Source: Trogon surrucura (lineage: Eukaryota > Chordata > Aves > Trogoniformes > Trogonidae). Taken from it: a DNA stretch of 64,000 nt. Position numbers and translations under genes: made by a program. The stretch is from positions 12,671,840 to 12,735,839 of the forward strand of contig CM036630.1 of assembly GCA_020746105.1 (NCBI GenBank). The letters run 5' to 3'. Below, piece after piece: positions 12,901 to 24,956 of the stretch (the first letter of the stretch is position 1; every line of letters begins with the position of its first letter). The notes under the pieces are model-generated. The model was not told the origin of the DNA and ran no database searches. It saw only the letters and a list, made by a program, of their open reading frames with translations.

Positions 12901-15599
12901 AGTATTTTTAAAAGGCTCACAAAATTGTGGAAATAAATACTGCAACTTTGGAGTTCAAGGACATCCGCACATACTAGCTATGAATTTTTGTAATATCTTC
13001 CAATGACAGTTCCAGAAAAACACTGACTGATTTCCGACAAATGTGTCTTTTTTGCAACATAAACCCTTTCTTTATTTTCAAGCAGCTCTAATTGTATAGG
13101 TAATTGTGCTGAGTTTGTCTTTATAATTACAAGGGAAGGGATAATGACATTTGTTTCAACAGTAACGCAGGACACTGCAATAAGAAGACAAGAATAAATG
13201 CCACACTCCATTTAACGAGATTCATTCCCCTGAACAGTTGTGATGATTACACTAAGATTTTTTTCTTTAGAACCCAGATTATTTTTTATCATGGATCTGA
13301 AAAGACATGTTTTCCTTTTTGCTAAAAACAGAACATCCACTTAGTTTTAGCAAAAAGAGACGGAATTAATATGTATATAAGTAAATAATGTGGGTTTTAT
13401 ATATATATAAAAAATTACAAAGTTTAAGACCATAACATTGTTCTAGAAAAAAGTTTAAGGCACATACAGTTACTGAGGATAGGCTACTTATCACAAGAAA
13501 GGGTATTAAGGAGAGGATTTTAGCATGGCTTTGACTTCCAGAAATACTGCAAATTCCTGTCATGCCAAAATAGGTTCCCACATAATCCGTGTTAGAATCT
13601 GAGTTTTATTGCTTAGAACCAGCCAGCGATGACGAACCTAGGGACACGTCATTTGCCACAGGAAACCATCGCTTCAGCAATGATCACCCCCTAGCTCAAC
13701 AGACTCACGTAAGGTTGAATTTGAAGTTAAACTGCCAGGTGTTGATGCCAGAAGGATATTCTCCTTTTTCATTTGTGAAAGTCAGGCCCAGCTGAATAAT
13801 TTTCAGAAGGTCAACATTACACCGAAGGAGCTGATATTGATAGTCTATGGAACTGCGGAATTCACCAATTGGCCTTACAACAACTCCAGGAAACTCCGTG
13901 TCCTAGGAGAGAGGGGAAAACCTTATTTCATCATGAACTCTATTACGAGTCATTATTATCACTCTATCAAGCATCAAGTTCCACACTTGCATATCTCAGC
14001 ACTGCATTCTGTGAATTCTTCCATAAAAGTCACTTTTTTTCCTCCTTTTCCATATTCGTACAGCTTTTAAACTTCTACAAGCCAGAGACTAAAAACCCTG
14101 CACAGTTTGTTAACTGCTGCATTCATTCATTTATCACAGGGTCCCTTCTTGCGGTTTTGTTTTATTCCAAAACAAAAAAAAACATTCAGGTCATTCAATA
14201 TGCACTCCTGTATAACCTAAACAATTCTCTCTCACAAAGAACTCACTTTCCCTAGATCTATTAAAATGGTCTTTTATTTATATAGTCAGTGTTCTTTCAT
14301 GTTCTAAATACAAGTTAAATTTAGCACTTTGACCATCGATAGTCCAGACAGTGATAATCTTCACTGGCTTTGAGGAACAACCAATGAACCATCAATGAAA
14401 ACGTTGCCAATCAAATTAGACCTTACTGACAGAGCAACCATCTATCAGGTGAAGAACATTTTACTTGGCTGGGGACCGGGTGCTACATGCTGAAACCCAA
14501 ACTGCTAGACGACTTTTTCTCTCAGACTAGGTCACATAACTTCTACTGACAAGGGCGTAAGCAAAAAGTTTCATGAAGAATCCAGTGCTGTGTATCTGAC
14601 AAAACTTCTCCCTTGCCCAAGATCTTTTTGTGTCCCCTCTTACAGCACAGCCACTAGAAGTGGTCATAAGCACACTTTCAACTAGATCAAATAAAAGAAA
14701 GCTCATCTCCCATTGACTAACAAAAGATCGTATTTATTTACATAACTGCTTTCTATACTGAGATGCTACACACTCTGCAGGGGCATGTGTTTTTATGCCA
14801 TGCTTTTATTAATGACTTTTCATATCTTGGAGTTTAGCGTTCCTAAGCAAAGTTGGCTTAACATACAGTATCATAACTAAAACCAGCTACTTACGTATCC
14901 AACTGCCTCCTGCCAAGCAGATATAGACTTGTAATGGCAGGAAGAGATTCTGTCACCTTAAATGAAACTTTCTGAACATCTTGTCAAATATACAGCCAGA
15001 ATATTTTTCTTCCCTAAGAATCAACATCCGACCTCGCTAAATAGGAGGCAGCCCAACTGACTAGGTGTCACTTGCAGGCCTTTTGTCCTACAGGACCACA
15101 GCATCTTCCATAACCAAATGGAAAAAAATATGTTCAAAGGACAAATACACAGGTCAAAAACTAAAGATTTAAAGCCAGTTGTACACCTAACCTGTTTCCT
15201 TCTTCTGCCGCACAAATGAAAACATTATAAACAGCTAACTTTAATTCAGATTTTTAAGGTGGTCTCTCTCTTCCTCATCTTTCATCAGATTCATATTCAA
15301 CACTACCTGTATTATAGTCTGGAAAGCTTCTACCAAATCACTTTCTAGTTTTTGACCACTTAACTTCTAGCTCAAGTTGACTGGGGATAGGGAGAAATGA
15401 TTTCTCACTACCTCCCTATCTCCCTACCCAAAAAAAAAAAATCCCTTGAGTAAGGCAATTAGGTCAAGTACAAAATATTTACCATTGCAATGTAGCTGTA
15501 ACTTAGAACAATCTCTCGAATTTTCCTCATCTCTTCTTCCAGATTGTTCGCCCATACTTCACAGATAACCTGGCTGTTCTCTGCAAGGGCTGCTGGCAT
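9954..15599 (-). CDS. CNOT8: CNOT8, CCR4-NOT transcription complex subunit 8 (CAF1-type deadenylase)
   Basis: DEDD-family 3'-5' exoribonuclease that shortens mRNA poly(A) tails within CCR4-NOT, bound to CNOT1. Six coding exons, in transcript order: 15599-15483, 13902-13709, 12244-12083, 11259-11115, 10536-10426, 10103-9954 (stop TGA 9956-9954). Phases join to 879 nt, or 292 residues, the human CNOT8 length. The start [10 protein letters not shown] matches the family. The four catalytic acidic residues are present at the family positions: D40 and E42 in MDTEF, D161 in SGYDFGYM, and D230 in AGSDSLLTG, with H225 also kept. The enzyme therefore looks active. It is CNOT8 rather than its paralogue CNOT7 because of the overall match and because CNOT8 lies between GEMIN5 and FAXDC2 in human. 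The C-terminus reads NNMQP. The start exon follows a noncoding first exon in the CpG island. Confidence 0.97.
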
Positions 15600-15682
15600 C
15601 TTGCAGGGACCAGGGTAAAGGCAGCCGATGTTGAATTCAGGTGACAGCGTAGAATTGCAAGCTGCGTGATCTTATCGCTGTG
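15600..15682 (-). other. CNOT8: CNOT8 5' UTR part of the start exon
   Basis: On the reverse strand a good acceptor (TTTAACACAG) ends at 15683. It opens an exon that carries 83 nt of leader before the ATG at 15599-15597. Intron 1 then runs back towards the CpG island. The boundary is from sequence only. Confidence 0.65.
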
Positions 15683-16764
15683 CTGTGTTAAACAAAGACA
15701 TAAATAATACTTTATGTAAAGGCAGCTCTACATATAAGAATGAATGCTCTGTTGGGAGTCCGTCACACTTCCATTTTCAGCTTCAAATAGCCTGTTTAAA
15801 GTTTACACCAAGTTTTTTCTTGCTTTTACCACCTCCCGTAAACATGTTGAACGCAAAGAAAACCCATAGCATCTGTTCACGTTACAAGAGCACATGCACA
15901 ACTTCCAGTCCAATTATGCACAAAAAGAGTCATTCTCCCCATCTTCCTTCTGGCACAAGCTCTGAAGCTTTGGGTGCAGGATGTACAAGGAGGGAATCCT
16001 CACATTTAACATCCGGCTACTGCGACAGCCTTTAGGAGCAGTCACAGAGCGCTTTACGGACTACACTTGTAGACACGAGCTTCTCTGACGTACTTTGGGA
16101 GTCGCTGAACTATTTCAGCCGGCGCTAATGACAACCCACCGCTCCTTTACCCCTTCCTCCCAACAACACGAGCAGAACGACCCCGGATTCCTGCCACCGG
16201 GGCTCAAGTGCTGCAACCAACGGCCTCCGTTACCCGGAGGGGCTGCCCGCCGCGCTCGGCGGCACCGAACCCCACGGCGGGAGGGGGGAAGAGGTGTCCC
16301 GCTCCCTCAGGCGGCCGACAAAGGCCCCGCCGCCTCAGGGCCGGGCCCGCCCCGCCGCCGGCCCCGCGCAGTCGGAGCCGCCCGGACGCGACTCATCCCG
16401 GCGGGGAAGCGCGAGGCACACACGGACACGGACCGACACACACGCACTCGCTCCGCCCGCCCCGCCGTCCCCTCAGCCGGGGTTTCCCGCCCAGCGCCCG
16501 GCGTCGGGCCCGCCCGCACCTGCTCGCGCGCCGCCAGGCCCCGCCGCTCGCGCTCCGGGAGCCGGGGCCGCCCGGCCGCTCTAGCCCTCAGTCCCCCCCG
16601 CGACTCGTCTGCTCCGGCGCTCCCCATCGCTTTTCCCTGCCCCCACGCTACCTGCCCGGAAGCCGGGGCCGGGCCGCTCGCCTCCGCGCAGGCGCGATGC
16701 CGGCCTCCGGGAGGAGGGCTGGGGGCGGGACTTCCGGGTTCCACCTTTTGCTCTCGCGAGAGGC

Positions 16765-16780
16765 GGGGGGGGGGGCGGGG
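16765..16780 (+). repeat. G-run (11 G, one C, 4 G) in the CpG island
   Basis: An uninterrupted run of 11 G at 16765-16775, then C and four more G. With nearby G tracts it could form a G-quadruplex on the + strand. It directly follows the TCTCGCGAGA palindrome. Confidence 0.9.
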
Positions 16781-16977
16781 AACGCCTCAGGGGCGCGCGG
16801 CCGGGGTACGTTGCTGCGCTCGCCTTCCGCCCGCCTCGCGGCAGCGCGCGCTCGCGCGGCGGGCAAGGGAAAGGGAGGGGGCGGGGGGAGGCGGAACGGC
16901 GCGCGGGGTTCTGCCCGGAGTGCGCGTGCGCAAAGCGCCTGGCCCTGGGACGAGCCGTCCTGCTCCCTACTCACCCT

Positions 16978-16994
16978 CCCCCCCCCCCCCCCCC
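16978..16994 (+). repeat. C17 homopolymer in the CpG island
   Basis: Seventeen consecutive C, meaning G on the reverse strand. Its length makes it prone to slippage and to sequencing or assembly error. Confidence 0.9.
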
Positions 16995-19900
16995 GCCGTG
17001 GGGCTAATGGACTCGCCCGGGCTCCTTACTCTGGGAGCGGCGGGACAGTCCAAAGTTCGCGGGCGGGGGGGGGGAGACGCCGTTGCTGGGTGCTCTCCTC
17101 TCGCTAAGAGGACAGGGGCCTGCAGGGTGGGTGGTCATAGGCTCCACGGAGCTCCGCAGCCAGGTCCCCTGAGACAGGGACGGGGCCGGCCCCTGGCTGA
17201 ACGTCCCCAAAAGAAATAGCGGCCACCCCTGCCTCACCACAGGCGGAGGAGCAGGTCACGGCAGAGGCCCCGAGGCCGAGTCGCCCTGGGGCCTCCCGGG
17301 CCTGTTCCTCACGGCCCCGCCACCGCCACGTGGGGCTGCCGAACGGGCGGGGGTGCTTTTTACCAGGCCGTGAGGGCGAACTGCTGTTGTCCTCGCACCT
17401 GCTGCTCCGACGTGCTGTTGCCTGGCGAGATCACAAATGGAGGAGATTCTGCCTCTTCTTGCAGAAGCTTATTTGTTGAAGCACGTGCTACGTATGCACG
17501 CTTGAGGCTGGCTTCTCCTGTACCACAAGTGGTATTTCATGAGCAACAGAGCCTGTGTCGGGTAAAGCAGCATAAATGTAGCTTCTTGTGTAATGTAGCT
17601 GCCAACACTTGCTTTGCTGGCTGATGTTGACAGCAGATACCAAGTTTATTTGGGAGCTTGTCTACTACTCAAGCTTATATAGCACTTCCTTTCCTTTAGG
17701 CTGCCAGCCTTCTGGACAGGGTTGTATCTGCCATCAAATACTGCAGTTCTAGTAGTGCTGCAGAATTGTTACCTGCCCACCATTTGGGAGCTTTCCCTCT
17801 CACTGCATCTCAGCTACTTGCCCACCACTATGATACAGTTACCTGTGAAAACAAATCTTAGTACCTTATACTTCAGATATCAGTCATTGTCTCATCTTTA
17901 ATGCTCATACCTCAGCAGAAATTTAACTTGGAAAAGACATGGGATTTCTGAGTACTGCTCTCTATCAAGTGACCTTGGCGCTGTCAGCATCTTATGACAT
18001 CCCATTATTGAACTTTGATTCCAAGTTTATCTTCATAGATGATAGATAGTTACCGTTTTTGCCTTCTCAGCTCTGCAGTCTCTTGTGTTGCATAATTTAT
18101 GTATTATGAAGTATGCTAGATTGGCAGGAAGTCATTGCCTTGCTTCCCATGCTCACTTGAGTTGAGGATTTCATGCGAGAAAACATACGTTGCTAGCAGG
18201 CAAATATAGCAAGGTAGATTACAACACTGTATAAATATAAGGTTAGGTTTGTGGGTTTTTTCCTAAAGAGTTCACAGTAAAATACACATACCATTTTTCT
18301 CATTCATAAACGCAGCACTTGAAGGTATGTTGAATCCAGGCAAAAAGGGAGGATGAATCTTCTCGGGACACCAAAAATACATGTGCCTTGCCACTCAAAA
18401 AAAACCCCATTGCAGGAAATAATCGTGATAAATTGTACTTGCAATGTTTAACAGCTTTCATGTAAGTAAAAAAAAAAAAAAAAAGCTACTTAAAAGATGT
18501 TTACCAGCACTGGTGGCAACAGATGGAAACATTTTGCTCAAGGAGATCAGAATTTGATTTTTCAATCATGGCAAATTTTGATCAAGGCTAATAAAGGTGA
18601 AGAATAGCTGGAAAAGGCACTGTGCTAAAAGTCCTATAGTTCTTGTATTTGGAAGTTACCAAATTGGCTTCCAGTCCAAAGTGGGTTCTTGAAGAGTCCT
18701 TGCGTAAAAAAACAGTTTCTGTGTGTAGAACTATTACATCATAAGGTGGAAGAAAGAGCTTTAGCTCAACATCTTAACATTACCCAGCTTAAGTTGCATG
18801 TCCTGGATTGTGGCCTGTTGAAGAGGATGTGCATTTCCTTTAGAGCTTAGTAACAGCACCACAAATGGTAGAAAACTTATTACTGAAATCTTAAAATGAG
18901 GATTGAGAGTTAAAAAGATGCAACTCTCGCCAAACCTGTTTGAACCATAATGGCAAGGACATAATTTCCAGTTTCTGAACCCTTCCATTGCTCCACAGAA
19001 GCTTCCAAAGTGTAACGCTGCAGTACTGGGTGGGGGCACCCATGTATCCCAGCAGGTGGTTAGAAATGCAGTTCAGAATACAAGGAATTAGTGATTGGGT
19101 CACATGCACTAAATTCAGATTCCTCTTCAATATTACAGGAACTATCTGTGTATCTCATAAGACGATTCATAATTTTTCTCCTTCTAATGTTTCTTTTTCA
19201 GCCAGCAAAACAAATAGTGACTATTACAAAAACTATGGAGAGTGAAAAGAAGTTATTTTATGAAGCGTCTGATCAAAAAGCCTTTCTACTGAGAAGAAAT
19301 CAGACTTCTTGCATGCCTCAGGAGAGCTTACACTAATGTTGGAGACATGTGGTGAAGACACCAGTGCGGTGCACAGGCTACCCAAGAGACATTAATCAGC
19401 TTTTAGATTACTGCCAACCTGCGTTAGACACAGAATTGCAGAAGGTAAATCACGTTTACATCCTTATGACCAATGTGCTGAGCTGTCTCTTCCTATTGGG
19501 TATAAATGTTTTAGAGGTGACTCGTGTCAGAATTGAACAGTGGTTAAAAAGAAACACTTGAGTTTTGTGAAATTCACTGGCTTGTCACCTACTTTTGGCT
19601 ATTGGATGAACAGTCCTTCCAGTGCAAGCTCAAGTCCGAATATCGATCAGCACAGGACAACCTTCATATGGCACTGCTCTTGAAATGCCAGTTCCCACTT
19701 CTTCCTCTGCACGTGTGTAAATAGTTTGAAGGAATTGCATTCCTCCCTGTTGAGTCTGCTGTCCGTGATAAATAACAATTAGTAGCAATAGCAAAGAATT
19801 ACAAACTCTTTTTCCCCTAGGCAATAGTTAGGATTGATCAAGAGAAAGTGTCGATAAAAACATAACACAGTCTTAAATCTGACATGAAGCAACAGCGAAT

Positions 19901-21791
19901 GTTTACTGCACTAAGAGAAGGAACAACATGAAGTTGGGAGGGGAGTTCTTCCAGAAAAAAAGTTATTTGACTAAAATACAGATGTAACAGTAGGTACAAG
20001 GAACCAGACACAGCCAACGAGGCACCACGATTGTTCATGGTTGCAGATCTCTCTGCACCTCTAGCTGCTGCTGCCTGGATATGTTGCTCACACCAAACAA
20101 GAGTGTGTTGCTCCACCTGTGAGAGGCCATATGAGGCTGGCTGTAAGGCAAAGGGGATGTTCCTTGTTCTTTCGTGTGTGGAAAAATAAATCTGCAAGTA
20201 ACACTCTCAATTCTCAGAGCTTAGTTCTTAATAGGGCACCATATATTAGGTAAGTAACATGGATTTGGGCCATATTTGCATAATAAAGACCAGTGCTGCT
20301 GCAAATTACATCTTGCTCTCTGCAATACCATAATTACAGACTTTGTGGTCTGTAAACATCGTATTTAAAGGGAACTGAGCCCAAGCACATGCTAACCTGT
20401 TTGCATCTTGTCCTTACAGATGGAACCAATACCTGTAACTGGTTGACACTATGTAGCAACAGCGTTGGTATAATTCATAGAATTAGTACAACACAATGAA
20501 AACTGGACTGCTGCGCGCTTTTTTTGCCAAATTTCATAGTAACCCTTATTGCTTTTAACAAATACACCTTTGACTAATTCAGTTCCCCTGGCCCCAGCTA
20601 GTTGGTGCTTGAAACATGAGTCAGTGCATTATAAAAACTACTAATTTTTAAGGTGCAGCTTGCTTTTTTATTCTCAGATGCAGCCATTAACTCTTGGTGA
20701 AAAACTCTTACCTGCAGAGATGTATTTCCAGTGCTTAACTGAGCGCCGGCATACGATACGAATATGCGCAGGGAACACTGCCAGTACTAACAGTGACATG
20801 GCACTGGCCTCACATGACTTGTCTGGGAGGGGACAGCCAGCTCCTCCTTGGAAACACACCCCCATCGCCTTTGCCTAAACCCTCAGAAAGTTTCCACAGC
20901 AATAGTGAAAGGTGAGGATTTGAACTCTGGGCTCTGAATAGACACAAAAGACCTCTCCTAGGCTACCGTCAGGAGGAGGTGAGCAACAAATGGGCAGCCA
21001 GAGTTCAGGGGTGTAGTAGCTTGAAAAGATAGGATAGAAACTTGGAATCATTAAAAGGCAATGTCATGTGTCTATGTAAAGTACGACTGTAAGTTTTTCT
21101 AGGAGCTGTGGTTGCCTTCAGCTCTGTGCAGTGCTTGGCACAGCAGGACATCCATCAAACACGACATCCAGTCCTGTGTCTGTCCACATGGTGTGGCTGA
21201 TGTGCAGCTTTTCGGGTGACCAGGTAAGATGTCCTTACATTTTCCTTTCTATACATTCTATACTTCTGTGGATAGTCGTAGCCTTTCTTCTCTCAGGTGT
21301 GGTTGTTTCCCACTGTCTATACACTGTAAGGGTTGATTCCACTGAAGTCGATTCTACAGCAGAAGATTCAAGCAGGAGGGAAAAAGGAATACCAAGAAAG
21401 TGTGGTAGGCAGCCTGTCCATCGCAGCAGCCGTGCGTACCCTGTTCCTCAGCTGAACCTGCTGGCAGCAGGACTGCTCGGCCGGTGACAGAAGAAGGACG
21501 TGATGCCATGTGGCACCGGGTACAACACCAGGAGAAGAAGGTGCTTGTGCAGCCTCAGCTTGGGACTGTCTGGGCAGTAGAAGGGCACAGCAGAGATGGG
21601 ACAGAACTAATAATGTAAATATTAAGACAGATGTGAAAAGGATGGCTGCTATTTCCTTTTGAGATTATGTTGAGCATTTTAAAACATGACTTAGATAAAC
21701 TAGCTTTTTCTGATGCCTGAAGGGGAAAATTCAGTGAAAACGGATCTCTGATTTAATGAACAGTTGTTGGACAAATGAAGTTGTACATGGA

Positions 21792-21812
21792 AATAATAAT
21801 AATAATAATAAT
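21792..21812 (+). repeat. (AAT)n microsatellite
   Basis: About seven consecutive AAT units in otherwise AT-rich noncoding DNA. Confidence 0.85.
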
Positions 21813-22654
21813 AGAATATTGACTAGTGTATGTTTCCCCTTTAATGGAAAAACAGTAACTTTTAATTCAGGGTTGAGAATTTGATTTGGATCAAATTTTC
21901 TGTTAATGAATTTGAAATAACCAAAAAGTAATTTTTTTTTTCAATTTTTTCTTTAACATCACCAGTTCTGGCTAATCTTTGGAAATAGCCGCAGGCAGCT
22001 GAGATCTTGACTGCTTGATTTGGGGCTGTAGTACACGCCAACGTGAGATCGGTGCCAAGCAGCTGAATGGCTTTTTTGTTTGCTGAAACAGCCGTAGTTA
22101 CACGGATGCTTTTTTAATGTATTTGGTGTATTCTGAATCAGAAGAAACAACAAAAAGGAGTAGGTAGTGAGATGTTGGGGAAAACCTAATTATTTTTAAA
22201 GGAGTACTACTAAAAATGTGATGGTGATTTTAACTCTTTCCTAAACTCACAGAATTTGAGACTCAGTCAAGCAATGGCTCTTTCTCCTCCTAAAAACTCA
22301 AAGCAGAGACACATTTTCTGCTGTGCGCTGCTCTTAGATGCAGCAGTTTCACTCAGCGTTGCTGTATGGATGAACCGCTCTGGAGCATCAGCCTCCCAGC
22401 AAGCAGATAACTGCGATACCCCTTTTATGTCTGCCTCCCTAAGATCTAATTTTATCGACTGCAAAGTCATCAGAGTAGAATCATCTTTTTAAGTACAGAA
22501 AACTATGCCAAACACCATTTACTGTGCTGTTCCAGCAGAATAATTTCATGTTGCTGTTTTCAGCTGCCTAGAGAAGACAGAGAGGCGCACAGCGAACGGA
22601 CAAGGGAAACAAGTTATAACGAAGGAAATTCTCGTTAGATACCAGAAGGGAAAA

Positions 22655-22770
22655 AAAATTACAATGAGGGTAGTCAAGTACTAAAACAGGTTTCCCAGAG
22701 AAGCTGTGGAGTCTTCCTCCATGTAGATGCTCAAAACTCAACTGCTCAAAGCTCTAAACAACCTGCCGGC
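22655..22770 (+). mobile_element. Degenerate CR1 LINE remnant
   Basis: The stretch resembles the conserved CR1 3' region: CAGGTTTCCCAGAGAAGC, then GTGGAGTC, a TCAAAACTCAACTG segment and AACCTGC in the expected order. It matches the fuller copy at 30800-31417 with many changes. The edges are uncertain. Confidence 0.55.
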
Positions 22771-24687
22771 TCAGAAAACTGGAATGGAGCAAAGCGTCAA
22801 AAAGGAATGGATTAATCAGGCTTGGCATATTTCAAGCATTAGTAGTGTTTTCCTGGAGACAGTGGGCACACCTGCACTGAGAGGATCTGTGTGACAAGAT
22901 GAGCATGTAGTTTATGTTACGTAACCTAAAATGCATCATAGTGATGAGCAGGTCTTTTGGAAATGAAGATAAGATCCGTTTGTCCTGTGGCAAGTTATTT
23001 ATGATGTTTTATTCAGGCTAGCAGGTTGTGATTGCTACATCAGATACGTTACAGCCCAAGTCTATTTCTTCAGTAAGGGGTGGTTGGCAAATTTAATATA
23101 TCATAGGAAAAAAACCCCAAACCATACAGAAGATCTCATAAACTGGCTCTCGTAGCACGCCAAGTCTAATAGTGAGGAGCTTTAGATTTGGGGAAAGATG
23201 AGAAGTCCGAGGACACTGTGACTTCCTTCACTCATCCTCACTTTAAGCAAGAGCACCTTAGGGGCATCTCTCACTACTTTTTTGGCAAAAGGACACAAAG
23301 GTAATTTTTCGGTTGTTGGTTTGGTTTTGGTTGGGGTTTTTTTGTTATTTTAGTTAACATTTCCCGTGGGAGTACATACAACCCTAGTGTCAAAATAGGG
23401 ACTTGGAAGTTTGGGATCATGGTTGTAAGTTTCAAATCACTTTTTGCCTATTTTTTTTTTTTTTCTTCTCAGAACTGTTTAACATCAGTTTCTTACACTA
23501 AAGTTTGTAGTTTGGTGGACTGGCCTTGGTCTTTTCTGTCCAGAGTAAGCAGGAACTCAAGCAGGAAAATGATTTTTCAGTCTTGTGCCCCTTGACCTAC
23601 ATACTAACATGTGATGTGGGGAAAGAGAGCTGGAAGCACCTGTAAATAAATAGGGTGGCATTTGTAAGAATCCAGAAATCTGTAATTTCAAAGCTAAAGT
23701 GGGTCCTGGCTAATACACAAACTTCTTTTTGGCAGTGTATTCCTCCTTTCTGAAACACTGCAAGAGGAGGACTCCCAAGAGGCTCACTAGCATCATAAAG
23801 GTAATTAAATATTATCTTTCTAATTAATAATTTTCCAACTGTTTTTTTTTGTACCTTAGACAGGACCCTTTTTACCTTCTTTGTGCTTTCCTTTGGTACC
23901 TTAGGTAACACAGTTGGCCTGTGCTTGAATATTCTTCTGAGAATGAAAAGCAAAATGGATTAAATTCTGCAATCCTCAGTAATCTGGCCTTCATATTATT
24001 AGAATTCATGTGTGTGTTCTTAAAGACTGGGCAAAACCAAGAAAACGTTAAGGAATGATTTTTTAGCTTTTGCTAATTATAATTTATGGTAAGAGTGCAA
24101 CAATATAGCATCAGCTACGCAATAATCCACAACACATCCTGAAACACAGCGATCTTTCCATGGCCATGGACAGCAGTGAAACTCCAGCAGCTATTTAAAC
24201 CTTGGGTTTGATTTTTTTTTTTTAACAAAAAAATGGCAACAAATGGTCAAGCCAGAGCCAGATGCAGGGAGATTTATTACAAGGTGGCCAGCTGTCCATT
24301 TAGAATTTTAAACCCTCAAATTGACCATAGTGGACTAGAAGCAAAGATGATTTTCTCACTTACCGTGTTCTTAAGCTGCAACTTCCAGTTCCTCTGCCAC
24401 ATGAGTGAAAGCTGTACAGGGCTCTACTGTGTTAATTCTTTGTGGCACGAATTCACATTGTTGTAGTCAGATTTTTGTTTTCATCCTTGTTGGTTGAACA
24501 TGTCATCATTCTGGAATAGCGCATGTCCCACGTCATCGTTTCCTTGCAGTCCATGAAGGGCTGGAGTTCCTTCTGAGTGCGGTGTAGTCCTGGGCCAGAG
24601 CAAGGGAGGTGGTTGTGCCACAACACACCACTGCCCACTGCCACGATCAAGAGCTTTGATTTTGGCTGTTCTCCCTTTGTTTTCTTT

Positions 24688-24725
24688 GTTACCCTCACAC
24701 CCCTGTTACCCTCACACCCCTGTTA
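24688..24725 (+). repeat. 17-bp direct tandem duplication
   Basis: Unit GTTACCCTCACACCCCT is present twice, perfectly, at 24688-24704 and 24705-24721, followed by four bases of a third copy. It lies 230 bp upstream of the first FAXDC2 coding exon. Confidence 0.9.
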
Positions 24726-24956
24726 GTCTTGTGGGACAATACTAACTCAGAAGGAAATAACAGGATTTTTCTTCTCAGGAGCTCAGCTTTGCTTGACGGC
24801 CAGCATGAAGGAGGCAGCAGGACAGGACAGAGCAAAGTAAATATTTTACAGCTTAGCAGCTGAACTCAGTGTTGAGGGGATTTGCTGTTGTCAGCAGTGT
24901 ATTCTTGCACTCTCCAGCTGTACAAGATTCACTTACTTAAATCACTCTTATTTCAG

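Larger units (their letters stand above)
16100..17380. promoter_or_regulatory. CpG island promoter of CNOT8, possibly shared with FAXDC2
   Basis: A dense GC- and CpG-rich block, sharply unlike its AT-rich flanks. It lies just upstream of the CNOT8 start exon on the reverse strand. Candidate elements: an ETS-type ACTTCCGG at 16730-16737; the palindrome TCTCGCGAGA at 16752-16761, an element known from CpG-island promoters; and NRF1-like sequence TGCGCGTGCGCA at 16921-16932, with a second GCGCAGGCGCG near 16686. Two reverse-strand donor-like sites could end a noncoding CNOT8 exon 1: GAGCAG|GTGCGG (exon edge 16520) and GGGCAG|GTAGCG (exon edge 16652). There is no TATA box. The long ORFs here are composition artefacts. 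Confidence 0.85.
17380..24956. other. Head-to-head interval between the CpG island and the first FAXDC2 coding exon
   Basis: About 7.6 kb of AT-rich sequence with no recognisable coding exon. It contains an A17 run at 18468-18484, two splice-bounded candidate noncoding exons (19202-19444 and 21122-21223), an (AAT)n stretch at about 21792-21812, a CR1 remnant near 22680-22770 and a 17-bp tandem duplication at 24688-24725. If FAXDC2 starts at the CpG island, this interval is its first intron(s). Confidence 0.6.

Noticed and set aside
16095..17219. 374-codon + strand ORF, with a 299-codon overlapping one, in the CpG island
   Set aside because: Extreme GC content removes stop codons in several frames on both strands. 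The peptide is low-complexity Arg/Pro/Ala/Gly with no family resemblance, and it overlaps the CNOT8 promoter.
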